DNA of 34,078 nt from SAR202 cluster bacterium (GTDB lineage Bacteria; Chloroflexota; Dehalococcoidia; Lucifugimonadales; UBA6952). Positions 1 through 8,197 of the stretch are shown here, piece after piece. How positions within the stretch are numbered: the first letter of the stretch is position 1; every line of letters begins with the position of its first letter. The translations under genes were made by a program, and so were the position numbers. Under the pieces are notes generated by a model. It ran no database searches. It worked only from the letters and a program-made list of their open reading frames with translations, and had not been told where the DNA came from. The stretch spans positions 1 through 34,078 of the forward strand of contig VFGE01000035.1 in assembly GCA_009392515.1 (NCBI GenBank), given 5' to 3'.

Positions 1-518
1 GTCATTTTTCTATAATTCATCGTTATCATCCACATTTATACTTCAATGGTAAATATATACGTTATACAGGTGCTATGTTAATAGAAAATGAAACAATGTG
101 GATGAGTGATGGCCCAGAGGAACGTTTAACAATGTCTAGTTCCGTTCGGTGGTGTCCAAAGAATGCAGATGTATTAATTGGAGGCTTAGGGTTAGGTATT
201 GTGCCACGATGGTTGGAACAAAAAGCTAATTCTATAACGATAGTTGAATTTTCAAGAGATGTAATTAATCTTGTTTATGATTATATTAAAACACCTAAGA
301 TGAAAATAATTCATGATGATATAAATAATTATTTAGATAAAACAGAAGAGAAATTTGATTTTGTATATATAGATACCTGGCCAGACTTAGATGCCAGCCG
401 ATTAGAAGAAATTATTTATCTGAAAAGATTATCAAAAAATGTTTTAAAAAACGAAAACAGTCGTGTAATTTGTTGGGGTGAAAATGTTGTCAGGAAGGCA
501 GCAACTCAGTCTAATTAG
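1..518 (+). CDS. Spermidine-synthase-like methyltransferase-fold protein, 5' end outside window
   Basis: The reading frame is open from base 3 to the stop at 516-518, with no stop upstream of the first internal ATG at 75. The true start therefore probably lies before the window and this is the C-terminal part. A Rossmann nucleotide-binding loop is visible (VLIGGLGLGIVPRWL), followed by an acidic strand end (TIVEFS) and a FDFVYIDTW strand. These are typical of the spermidine synthase/SAM methyltransferase fold. The residues that define true aminopropyltransferases cannot be judged from this fragment, so substrate is unknown. The last 8 bases overlap the convergent selenoprotein gene. An unrelated class I methyltransferase is the main alternative. 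Confidence 0.7.
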   Translation, partial: HFSIIHRYHPHLYFNGKYIRYTGAMLIENETMWMSDGPEERLTMSSSVRWCPKNADVLIGGLGLGIVPRWLEQKANSITIVEFSRDVINLVYDYIKTPKMKIIHDDINNYLDKTEEKFDFVYIDTWPDLDASRLEEIIYLKRLSKNVLKNENSRVICWGENVVRKAATQSN

Positions 519-1407
519 TGTTTTTGCGCTCTGATTGCCTAGCTCGTCGTATTTCTCCTGCTCGTGCAAGAATATCTCTATTAGATTCATTTACTTCCAT
601 ATAATTTTTTCGCCATTCATGAGTATGCCAAGTATAGGGTGTTTGTATAGTTGTTCTAGGAAACTTAGCTTCATCTATAAGTGTTAATGCCATTTTGGTA
701 GTTTCAATTTGCATTGCTGAGTCATATGGCAGTCCAACAGGATTACCCAGAGGAAAATCCGAAAATATAAATCTTGGGACCCCACATTGTTCTACTATGT
801 CTCTTGCTGATCCTATTATTACCGTAGGAATACCATTTTCTTCGAGATATCTTGCAACCAAACTCACGGTTTGGTGACAAACAGGTCACAGAGGAACTAA
901 GAGTGCAACATCTACTAAATCTTTTTGCATATAATCTAATATTTCAGGGGCCACATTTTGATTAGTTTTCCTTTGAGAATAATCGGTAGGAGCACCATAA
1001 AAATTCCTTGAAATTGACTTTATTACCTTTTCTTTTACAAGGGTTTTAAGATGGTCTAATGGGAAAAAACTTCCTAAGTCATGGGTATGGGTTGCTTTTT
1101 TATCCCATGATCTATCCATAGTGTATAGGGCGGGAGGTGTGGGAGACGTTGAGAATTTATAGCTTGACCCAATTTGTAATATGCCTGGATCAAAATCAAT
1201 GGATATATTTGGATTTGGTAAAGATGCAGTCGTGACAAGTCCAACATTACACTCTGATAAAGGTTTAGTTAGTTTTGTAAAAGGTACTTTTTCATTTACC
1301 GCCCATCGATATGGAATTTCATATCCTTGCGCTGCATAGAAATGTCGTGACTTATCAATATATGAAACAGCTAACCTATATGCGGGATTAAATTGCTCTT
1401 TGTTCAT
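511..1407 (-). CDS. GrdB/PrdB-like reductase, selenoprotein with in-frame UGA
   Basis: Two minus-strand ORFs (886-1407 and 511-867) are one gene interrupted by an in-frame TGA at 888-886. Read through as selenocysteine it gives 298 residues with Sec at about 174. The context is ALLVPL-U-PVCHQTVSLVARYL, giving a U-x-x-C-H motif like that of the Sec-containing subunit B of glycine/sarcosine/betaine reductase and D-proline reductase PrdB. The following segment (GIPTVIIGSARDIVEQCGVPR) matches the PrdB layout, including a second Cys. The upstream part carries an FYGAPTDYSQRKT segment and the downstream part an Arg-rich tail. A SECIS-like hairpin follows the UGA. Family members reduce amino-acid-derived C-N bonds using thioredoxin, but the substrate here is unknown, and no GrdA, GrdC or PrdA partner is nearby. 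The gene starts 4 bp after the amidohydrolase gene, suggesting one transcript. The alternative, a nonsense pseudogene, is unlikely because both halves are intact and a tRNA-Sec lies in the window. Confidence 0.88.
851..881 (-). promoter_or_regulatory. SECIS-like stem-loop for UGA recoding
   Basis: On the minus strand a 17-nt upper stem-loop CCAAACCGTGAGTTTGG (874-858) has six perfect pairs and loop CGUGA, which contains the G-U expected in bacterial SECIS loops. It extends with A875-U857, a C/U mismatch, then five more pairs (881-877 with 855-851, two of them G-U). Exactly 11 nt separate the UGA from the upper stem-loop, the spacing known for the minimal E. coli element. The hairpin lies inside the coding sequence, as bacterial SECIS elements do, and would be bound by SelB. 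Confidence 0.75.
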
Positions 1408-1411
1408 AGTA

Positions 1412-2380
1412 TTAATCTAACCCATATAGTTCTTTAATTTCAGGTACATCATAAAGTTTAAGTGCATTTATGGCATTTTTCCAACAGATTTTATCCAATA
1501 CTTCTTCTTTCCAAGGAAGTGAGAAAAAGAAATTAGTGTAGTTTGTTAGGTTTAATAAAGGATATGCGCTACCAAAAATAAACCTATCTGAAATTCCCCA
1601 AGAACTGTTTACTGCTTTAACCCAATCTTCTGTGCCTAACATAGTTAAATATGCATCAGGAGATACGTATATATTATCTCTTCTCATACTCGCTATAGTA
1701 ATAATTTCTCGTATATAAGGATAATGGCCATGCCCACAAATTATGGTAAGATCTGGGAAATCATGTGCTACTTGGTCAATGTATTTAGGATGGGCATAGT
1801 CGATATTCAATCCACCCAATGGTCCGGATGTTTGAGGACTAATTGCAATATCTAAATCAAGGCATTTTTGATATATAGGGTAAAGACGTGGATCTGCTAA
1901 ATTATCAGCATAATTTGGGCCTCTACCAGGCTCAATAAATACAACTTTAAATCCTAATTTTTTACAACGTTCAATTTCTTCTAATGGGTCATGAAAAACA
2001 CCCCAAGCATCAATTCCAGCACATGCTACAAACCTAGCAGGATTTTCTTTCTGGATTTGTGCCTGCTCATCATTAGAAGTTGTTCGTTCAGGGAATACGC
2101 TGTGTCCTAGAGTCATACCTTTATTCATTCCGGATACTGATACAGCTGTTGTGACACCTGCCTCATCAAGATCTCGAAAGAATGATTCTATAGAACCATC
2201 CTTAAATGCATTGATAGAATCATAAGCTCCACTGTGTTGGGTGCGCTGTCTGAAATAGTCTGATTGTGAAGCAGTTGTTAATCTACATCGCATATCAATA
2301 ATTTTTGGTCTTTCAGATTTAGGTAGCATATTTGTTCCACCACCCATATCTTGGAATGCTAAAGTATTTTCATTTACCAT
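1412..2380 (-). CDS. Amidohydrolase_2-fold protein lacking canonical metal ligands
   Basis: A 322-residue TIM-barrel protein of the amidohydrolase_2 (COG2159) type, shown by GFKVVFIEPGRGPNYADN, DPRLYPIYQKC, HDFPDLTIICGHGHYPYI and a C-terminal GSAYPLL. The usual N-terminal HxH is DMRCRLT and the usual GSDYP aspartate is alanine, so two metal sites are missing. A subfamily with FRVRPP-like and GSAYP motifs is known to me, so this looks like a conserved variant rather than decay. I chose the ATG at 2380 because AAGGTGG sits 7 nt upstream; a GTG at 2389 would add three residues. It lies immediately upstream of the selenoprotein gene and may act on the same substrate or be its partner (inference). 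Confidence 0.8.
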   Translation of the reverse strand: MVNENTLAFQDMGGGTNMLPKSERPKIIDMRCRLTTASQSDYFRQRTQHSGAYDSINAFKDGSIESFFRDLDEAGVTTAVSVSGMNKGMTLGHSVFPERTTSNDEQAQIQKENPARFVACAGIDAWGVFHDPLEEIERCKKLGFKVVFIEPGRGPNYADNLADPRLYPIYQKCLDLDIAISPQTSGPLGGLNIDYAHPKYIDQVAHDFPDLTIICGHGHYPYIREIITIASMRRDNIYVSPDAYLTMLGTEDWVKAVNSSWGISDRFIFGSAYPLLNLTNYTNFFFSLPWKEEVLDKICWKNAINALKLYDVPEIKELYGLD

Positions 2381-2492
2381 TTTCCCCACCTTGCCATATT
2401 TATGAATAAATTTATATTACAGTGATACAGAATCTAGGTACAAGCATAAAAGTCATTCTAATTTACGGGATAAATAAACCTCATATTCAATC

Positions 2493-2522
2493 TTGTTATT
2501 AGCAGGCTAGATCAGCTATAAT
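2493..2522 (+). promoter_or_regulatory. Sigma70-type promoter for fumarase gene
   Basis: TTGTTA (2493-2498), an 18-nt spacer and a consensus TATAAT (2517-2522) lie 37 bp before the fumC start codon, in the spacer between the divergent amidohydrolase and fumarase genes. Confidence 0.6.
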
Positions 2523-2558
2523 TTTATAGTTTTAATCAATAATATTGCGGAGAATAAA

Positions 2559-3974
2559 ATGAGTGATAAAAAAAGAATAGAACGCGACTCAATGGGTGAG
2601 ATGGAAGTTAATGCAGATGCATATTATGGAGCTTCTACACAACGAGCAGTTCTCAATTTTCCAATTAGTACTTTAAGATTTTCTAAAGAATTTAATGGTA
2701 ATTTGGCTTTGATTAAAAAAGTGGCAGCAGAGACAAATATTGAATTGGGATTACTTGATGAAAAATTAGGAAAGGCAATAATTTCTTCTGCTGATGAAGT
2801 TATAGAAGGTAAGTTTGAAGATCATTTTGTTGTAGATATTTTCCAAACTGGTTCAGGAACTTCTACAAATATGAATGCTAATGAGGTTATAGCTAATCGT
2901 TCTGCAGAAATACTTGGTGCCGAACGGGGATCAAGGGGTTTAGTTCATCCAAATGATCATGTGAATATGGGGCAATCATCCAATGATGTTATCCCCACAG
3001 CTATTCATATAACCGCAGCTGCGGTTATATCCCATTCATTAATCCCTGCTTTAGAAAAATTATCTATTGTCTTGAAAGAAAAAAGTATAGAATTTTTCGA
3101 TATTATAAAAACAGGAAGAACTCACTTGCAAGATGCAACTCCGATACGTTTAGGACAAGAATTTGATGGATATGCAGGACAAGCAGACAGATCGATAAAA
3201 CGATTACAACATGCTTTATCAGAATTATGCGAAGTAGCTATAGGAGGAACAGCAGTTGGTACAGGAGTAAACACTCATCCAGAATTTGCTAGTTTAATAA
3301 CTCAAAAGCTCAGTAAGTATTTAAATTTAGATATCCGTGAAACGAGTAATCATTTTCAGTCACAAAGTACTCTGGATAATATGGTTGAAGCAAGTGGAGT
3401 TACTAAAACTATTGCAGTTAGTTTATTGAAAATTGCAAATGATATACGTTGGTTAGGTTCTGGGCCAAGAGCAGGGTTTGCTGAAATTGCTTTACCAGAA
3501 GTACAACCTGGTAGTTCTATTATGCCTGGAAAAGTGAATCCAGTTATTCCTGAGTCTGTTTGTCAGGTTGCTGCTCAAGTTATTGGGAATGATACATCCG
3601 TAACTATTGCTGGTCAGTCTGGAAACTTTGAAATAAATGTGATGATGCCAGTTGCTGCGTATAATTTAATTCAATCTGTTACTTTATTAGCTTCAGTTAT
3701 TGATAATTTTGTCGAGCAATGTCTACGAGGTATTAAAGCAACATCTGCAGGTCCTGATATGGTTGAAAAGGGTTTGGCAATATGCACAGGATTAGTACCT
3801 AGAATTGGTTACGATGCTTCTGCAAATATTGCTAAAGAAGCAGAAAAAACAGGTAAAACAGTAAGGGAAGTGGCTAAAGAACAGACAGATTTAACAGATG
3901 AAGAACTTCAAGAACTTTTAGACCCTTTTAAGATGACTGAACCTGGTATCACAGGTGCACCTTCTGGAGGGTAA
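2559..3974 (+). CDS. fumC: Class II fumarate hydratase
   Basis: Catalyses the reversible hydration of fumarate to L-malate in the TCA cycle, as a cytoplasmic homotetramer without an iron-sulfur cluster. The 471-residue length is normal for the family. Visible landmarks are FQTGSGTSTNMNANEV (about residues 95-110), NMGQSSNDVIPT (about 136-147), GRTHLQDATP with its conserved His (about 186-195) and the superfamily signature GSSIMPGKVNP (about 318-328), which carries the catalytic mobile-loop serine. The start is supported by GGAG 8 nt upstream. It appears monocistronic with its own promoter and converges with the small membrane gene that follows ftsH. Aspartase is the main alternative in this superfamily, but the sequence reads as FumC throughout. 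Confidence 0.95.
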   Translation: MSDKKRIERDSMGEMEVNADAYYGASTQRAVLNFPISTLRFSKEFNGNLALIKKVAAETNIELGLLDEKLGKAIISSADEVIEGKFEDHFVVDIFQTGSGTSTNMNANEVIANRSAEILGAERGSRGLVHPNDHVNMGQSSNDVIPTAIHITAAAVISHSLIPALEKLSIVLKEKSIEFFDIIKTGRTHLQDATPIRLGQEFDGYAGQADRSIKRLQHALSELCEVAIGGTAVGTGVNTHPEFASLITQKLSKYLNLDIRETSNHFQSQSTLDNMVEASGVTKTIAVSLLKIANDIRWLGSGPRAGFAEIALPEVQPGSSIMPGKVNPVIPESVCQVAAQVIGNDTSVTIAGQSGNFEINVMMPVAAYNLIQSVTLLASVIDNFVEQCLRGIKATSAGPDMVEKGLAICTGLVPRIGYDASANIAKEAEKTGKTVREVAKEQTDLTDEELQELLDPFKMTEPGITGAPSGG

Positions 3975-3985
3975 TAAAACATAAT

Positions 3986-4273
3986 TCAATTCAATGAAAT
4001 TAAATTTATTGGACTGGTATAAAATATTATAAAATTAATGATAAACCACGAAAATATAACAACAAATTGATACCTTGTTTTAATTCTTTGTTTTATTTGG
4101 ATTCCGATGATCGGAATAGCTATCAGTAATGGCCACATAATTGGTAGGTAGAAAAACAATTTAGGAAAAGAGTATATACCTAATAATACTATTAAAGAAA
4201 ATCCGATTAATAATTGATCTTTAATCGATGGAAGATATTCTTTCCAATTATATAAGTTTATCCATTTATTCAT
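3986..4273 (-). CDS. Small membrane protein, translationally coupled to ftsH
   Basis: A 95-residue protein with about three hydrophobic segments (roughly 20-36, 40-57 and 68-86) joined by a basic loop, KQRIKTR. I recognise no family. Its ATG overlaps the ftsH stop as ATGAATAA (8-bp overlap), which argues for translational coupling and against a spurious frame. It could be an FtsH-associated membrane protein, but nothing in the sequence shows this beyond position. Confidence 0.6.
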   Translation of the reverse strand: MNKWINLYNWKEYLPSIKDQLLIGFSLIVLLGIYSFPKLFFYLPIMWPLLIAIPIIGIQIKQRIKTRYQFVVIFSWFIINFIIFYTSPINLISLN

Positions 4274-6113
4274 TTGGTTGATGAGTTACCTCAGATTCAA
4301 TAGGAGGAGCTTCTGAGTCTAATAGAGTTATCAACTCTTCACCCTCAACTGTTTCGTGAGTTAATAAATGTCGTGCTAACTGTACCAGCTTTGCACGATG
4401 CTTACTTATCATATTATGAGCAAGGTCATATGCTTCTGTAACTAAAGCTTTTACTTCTTCATCAATTTGTTGAGCAATATTGTCGCTATAATCTCTTTGT
4501 TCACTTATTTGTCTACCAAGAAATACCATTTCTTCTCTTTCGCCAAATGTTCTGGGGCCTAGATTTTCGCTCATTCCATAGCGTACAACCATATTACGTG
4601 CCATTCTTGTTGCATTTTCAAGGTCATTGCTAGCTCCGGTAGTAATTTTTTCAAATATTATTTGCTCAGCAACTCGACCCCCCATGGCCATGGCCATCAT
4701 ACTTTTAAATTGCTCTAAACTGTACATATGGCGATCTTCAGCTGGTATAGATTTAGTATAACCGCCAGCCATTCCTCTCGATACGATTGATACCTTCTGA
4801 ACTGGATCACAATCTGGTAGCATATGCCCAACAATTGTATGCCCAGCTTCGTGGTATGCTGTTATTTCTCGTTCTAAATGACTAATTATCCTACTTTTTC
4901 TTTCAGGCCCTAGTAAGACCCTATCTATAGATTCACCAAATTCATCAAATGTGATCGATGTTTTTTTTCGCCTTGCAGCTAAAATTGCAGCTTCGTTGAC
5001 TAAGTTAGCTAAATCAGCGCCACTAAATCCAGGCGTTTCTTTTGCCACGACCTCAAGGTTAACATTATCATCAATGGGTTTTCCTTGAGAGTGAACTTTT
5101 AATATTGCCTGACGACCACTAATATCGGGTAAATCTAGAGTTACCCGACGATCAAATCGACCAGGTCGTAATAAAGCAGGGTCTAGGATATCAGGTCTAT
5201 TTGTAGCTGCAATAACGATTACATTACTTGTAGAATCAAACCCATCAATTTCAACAAGAATTTGATTTAGAGTTTGTTCTCTTTCGTCATGGCCACCACC
5301 TAAACCTGCTCCACGGTGTCGTCCAACTGCATCAATTTCGTCAACAAAAACTATAGAAGGTGAATTCTTTTTTGCTTGATCAAATAAATCTCTAACTCTT
5401 GCCGCTCCAACTCCAACAAACATTTCCACAAATTCACTACCGCTAATTGAAAAGAAAGGAACCCCTGCTTCTCCTGCTACTGCTTTGGCTAAAAGGGTTT
5501 TACCTGTACCAGGAGGACCGACTAGGAGTACACCTCTAGGAATCTTTGCTCCTAGTGATAAGAATCTTTCAGCGTGTTTTAAAAATTCAACTACTTCTTC
5601 TAACTCAAGCTTGGCTTCATCAGCTCCAGCAACGTCATCAAATGTAACTCCAGGTTTATTACCAAGCGAAACTCTTGCGCGGCTTCTTCCGAAGCTCATG
5701 GCTTGAGAACCTGTTCCTTGTGCTTGTCTCATCATGAATAAAAGGATTGCACCAAAGAATATTAACGGGAGAAAGTTTACTATTATACCTAGAAAATTAG
5801 ATACGCCACTTGCTCCTTTAACTGTTATTTTCACTGTATTTGTGACTCCGGCATTCTGTAATATGTCTACCATACTAGAATCAGATTCTTTTCTGGAAGT
5901 AAATCTTTGTGGAGGGTAATCGTTGGTGGTTATAGTAAGATTATTTCCATCTACAGTTATATTTTCAACTCTATCATCTTGCGCTAGAGAAATTACTTCA
6001 GTAATTGCAATTTCTGATGAGGATTGATTTGATACCATAAGGTAAAAAACACCAATTACTATGAGCGCTATTCCTAAATATGCTCCAGTATTTTTGAGAA
6101 AACCTGATCCCAT
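4266..6113 (-). CDS. ftsH: ATP-dependent zinc metalloprotease FtsH
   Basis: Membrane-anchored hexameric AAA+ protease that degrades misfolded membrane proteins and regulatory proteins. The 615 residues show TM1 (about 11-28), an extracytoplasmic domain, TM2 (about 107-128), Walker A GPPGTGKT (199-206), Walker B VFVDEID (about 255-261), the second region of homology [20 protein letters not shown] (about 303-322), and the zinc site HEAGH (421-425) with a downstream acidic ligand region [12 protein letters not shown]. All catalytic features are intact. The start has GGGAG 5 nt upstream. It is the first gene of a two-gene unit with the small membrane protein. The C-terminal tail is acidic and Glu-rich, as is common in the family. 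Confidence 0.97.
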   Translation of the reverse strand: MGSGFLKNTGAYLGIALIVIGVFYLMVSNQSSSEIAITEVISLAQDDRVENITVDGNNLTITTNDYPPQRFTSRKESDSSMVDILQNAGVTNTVKITVKGASGVSNFLGIIVNFLPLIFFGAILLFMMRQAQGTGSQAMSFGRSRARVSLGNKPGVTFDDVAGADEAKLELEEVVEFLKHAERFLSLGAKIPRGVLLVGPPGTGKTLLAKAVAGEAGVPFFSISGSEFVEMFVGVGAARVRDLFDQAKKNSPSIVFVDEIDAVGRHRGAGLGGGHDEREQTLNQILVEIDGFDSTSNVIVIAATNRPDILDPALLRPGRFDRRVTLDLPDISGRQAILKVHSQGKPIDDNVNLEVVAKETPGFSGADLANLVNEAAILAARRKKTSITFDEFGESIDRVLLGPERKSRIISHLEREITAYHEAGHTIVGHMLPDCDPVQKVSIVSRGMAGGYTKSIPAEDRHMYSLEQFKSMMAMAMGGRVAEQIIFEKITTGASNDLENATRMARNMVVRYGMSENLGPRTFGEREEMVFLGRQISEQRDYSDNIAQQIDEEVKALVTEAYDLAHNMISKHRAKLVQLARHLLTHETVEGEELITLLDSEAPPIESEVTHQPNE

Positions 6114-6313
6114 TTATACTCCCATTCATTTGAAAAGATTTAGATACACCAATTAGTGCCATATTTTCTGGATTAGTGTATAATCATATTTTATACTATG
6201 TAATAGTTAAAATAAAGTGAGAAGTATTTTATTCCTAAACTACGCTAATTGCAATTGATTCAAATTTTATTTTATAAATAGTATGTATATATTGTGACTG
6301 GAGGGTTTATATT

Positions 6314-7126
6314 TTGGGTGAGGTTTCTAATAATACTTTACAAGCTGTAATGTTTGATTATTTACAATCACAAAAAAGTGGAACTGTGGCTGAATCAGAG
6401 AATGCGATGGGTCTTCTTTTGAGATGGTTTGGTGAAGATAGGGATATTACTGAATTAAGTCCAGTCCAAATAGAAGAATACTGCTCTAGTATAAATGATA
6501 ATAATGTTGACTCTAGTGCAACTATGAAGAGTTTGAAAAAGTTTTTTTCAACATTATATAAGAATGAAATAATTACTTTAGATTTATCCAGATATATAAA
6601 AATCCGTAAAAGAAAAACAACAATTGCTTCTACTGGACAAGGTCATGAAGAACAATTTGATATGTTAACTCAGGAAGGCTGGAATAAACTAGAGCAAGAA
6701 GTAGAAGATTTGAGACTAAGACGTGAAGATATTGCAGAGGATATACGGAAAGCTGCTGCAACAGGTGATTTCAGTGAAAATGCTCCTTTGGATGCAGCAA
6801 GAGAAGCACAAGGGAAAAATGAAGGAAGAATTCGGGAAATAGAAGAGACTTTAAAAAAATCTCGAGTTATGGACTCTAAAAGTATTAAAAGAAGAGGTAA
6901 ATCAGCTGCATTTGTCGGTTCTACTATCGTTATAAAGAACAGGACTACTAATAAGCAAAATTCATATATGTTAGTAGAATCTAGTGAATCCAACCCTAAA
7001 GAAGGCAAATTATCGATTCAGTCTCCAATTGGAAGAGCTATATATGGTATGCCTGCAGGATCTGAGGTGGAAATTCAGCTTCCTAATGGAGAGGCTAACT
7101 TATTTTATTTATCTAGTATCAAATAA
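6314..7126 (+). CDS. GreA/GreB-type transcription factor with N-terminal integrase-like core-binding domain
   Basis: The 270 residues have two parts. Residues about 1-100 (FDYLQSQKSGT..., LLLRWFGEDRDITELSPVQIEEYC, MKSLKKFFSTLYKNEIIT) resemble the SAM-like core-binding domain of tyrosine recombinases. No catalytic recombinase domain follows. Residues about 115-270 are a full GreA: a coiled coil with the acidic tip GDFSENAPLDAAREAQ, then the FKBP-like C-terminal domain ending GSEVEIQLPNGEANLFYLSSI. GreA factors rescue backtracked RNA polymerase by stimulating transcript cleavage. The start is TTG, fixed by GGAGGG at 6300-6305. The next gene begins 9 bp downstream. I believe such fusions occur in Chloroflexota, but this needs a search. 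Confidence 0.85.
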   Translation: MGEVSNNTLQAVMFDYLQSQKSGTVAESENAMGLLLRWFGEDRDITELSPVQIEEYCSSINDNNVDSSATMKSLKKFFSTLYKNEIITLDLSRYIKIRKRKTTIASTGQGHEEQFDMLTQEGWNKLEQEVEDLRLRREDIAEDIRKAAATGDFSENAPLDAAREAQGKNEGRIREIEETLKKSRVMDSKSIKRRGKSAAFVGSTIVIKNRTTNKQNSYMLVESSESNPKEGKLSIQSPIGRAIYGMPAGSEVEIQLPNGEANLFYLSSIK

Positions 7127-7135
7127 ATCTATTGT

Positions 7136-8197
7136 ATGAATACTTATTCAATTGCAGTCATTCCTGGGGACGGTATAGGTTCTGAAGTTATTAATGAAGG
7201 AATCAAGGTTCTTAAATTATTAGAAGAACAGGAAGAGATCAATTTTCATTTCGATTATTTTGATTGGGGTTCCGACTATTATCGTCAAAATGGATTAATG
7301 ATGCCAGAAAATGGCTTAGAATCATTAAAGAATTTCGATGCAATATATTTTGGTGCAGTGGGTGACCCTGAAATTCCAGATCATATCACATTGAATGGTT
7401 TATTAATACCTATGAGAAAAGGTTTAGATCAATACGTATGTCTTAGACCAAATATTTTGTTCCCAGGTGTTGTCTCGCCACTTGTAAACCCCAACGTCGA
7501 TTTAGTCGTGGTAAGAGAAAATACTGAAGGAGAATATGCCTCAGTGGGAGGGAATTTTAAACCAGATACTGAGGATGAAGTTGCAATCCAAACTGCAATC
7601 TTTACCAGAAAAGGAACTGAACGAATAATTAGATATGCTTTCGAGGTTGCAATTTCAAGATCTAAAACACCTAAGTTAACTTCTGTGACTAAATCTAATG
7701 CACAAAGATATGGTATGGTTTTTTGGGATAAGGTATTTCAAGAAGTTGCATCTGAATATCCAAATGTTGAAACAGAATCGTTGTTGGTTGATGCCGCATG
7801 TATGGATTTGATACGTAGACCATCAGAGTTTGATGTAATTGTTGGTAGTAATTTATTTGGGGATATTTTATCCGATATAGCTGCTGTAATTACTGGTAGT
7901 ATGGGTTTAGCTCCTAGTGCAAATATTAACCCAGAAAAACAGTTTCCTTCCCTATTTGAACCAGTACACGGAAGTGCACCTGATATTGTGGGTAAAAATA
8001 TATCAAATCCTATAGCTGCTGTATTATCTGCAGGTATGATGCTTAGGCATTTAGGTGAATCAGAATTAGATGAAAAAATAATTAGATCAGTATACCAGCT
8101 CATTGAAGATAAAAAAGTGCTAACTCCTGATCTTGGAGGAACAGCATCTACACAACAATTAGGTGATGAATTAGTTTCAATTTTATCTAGAATTTAA
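7136..8197 (+). CDS. Tartrate/D-malate dehydrogenase-like decarboxylating dehydrogenase
   Basis: A 353-residue member of the isocitrate/isopropylmalate dehydrogenase superfamily. It opens with AVIPGDGIGSEV and has HITLNGLLIPMRKGLDQYVCLRPN, the pattern of the tartrate dehydrogenase/D-malate dehydrogenase branch (TtuC/DmlA). It also shows VVRENTEGEYASVGG, the metal-binding DAACMDLIRRPSEFDVIVGSNLFGDILSD and the NAD-binding EPVHGSAPDI. Family enzymes oxidise and decarboxylate D-malate, tartrate or related 2-hydroxy acids with NAD and a divalent metal. There is no clear ribosome binding site, so translation may couple to the gene 9 bp upstream. The 3' end overlaps the convergent aminopeptidase gene by 15 bp. 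Isopropylmalate dehydrogenase is the alternative, but the branch motifs and the lack of leu genes argue against it. Confidence 0.87.
   Translation: MNTYSIAVIPGDGIGSEVINEGIKVLKLLEEQEEINFHFDYFDWGSDYYRQNGLMMPENGLESLKNFDAIYFGAVGDPEIPDHITLNGLLIPMRKGLDQYVCLRPNILFPGVVSPLVNPNVDLVVVRENTEGEYASVGGNFKPDTEDEVAIQTAIFTRKGTERIIRYAFEVAISRSKTPKLTSVTKSNAQRYGMVFWDKVFQEVASEYPNVETESLLVDAACMDLIRRPSEFDVIVGSNLFGDILSDIAAVITGSMGLAPSANINPEKQFPSLFEPVHGSAPDIVGKNISNPIAAVLSAGMMLRHLGESELDEKIIRSVYQLIEDKKVLTPDLGGTASTQQLGDELVSILSRI

Noticed and set aside
695-877. Plus-strand ORF opposite the selenoprotein C-terminal part
   Set aside because: It is a shadow of the selenoprotein frame with no ribosome site and no recognisable domain.
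886-888. TGA read as a nonsense mutation making a pseudogene
   Set aside because: Both halves are intact, the position matches the family Sec site, a SECIS-like hairpin follows and tRNA-Sec is encoded in the window.
6148-6192. Inverted repeat ATACACTAAT...ATTGGTGTAT upstream of ftsH
   Set aside because: Arms have a mismatch and sit in AT-rich DNA; it does not match CIRCE or another heat-shock operator that I can recognise.
6314-6620. Tyrosine recombinase gene
   Set aside because: Only the core-binding-like domain is present and it runs directly into GreA; no catalytic Arg-His-Arg-Tyr domain exists.
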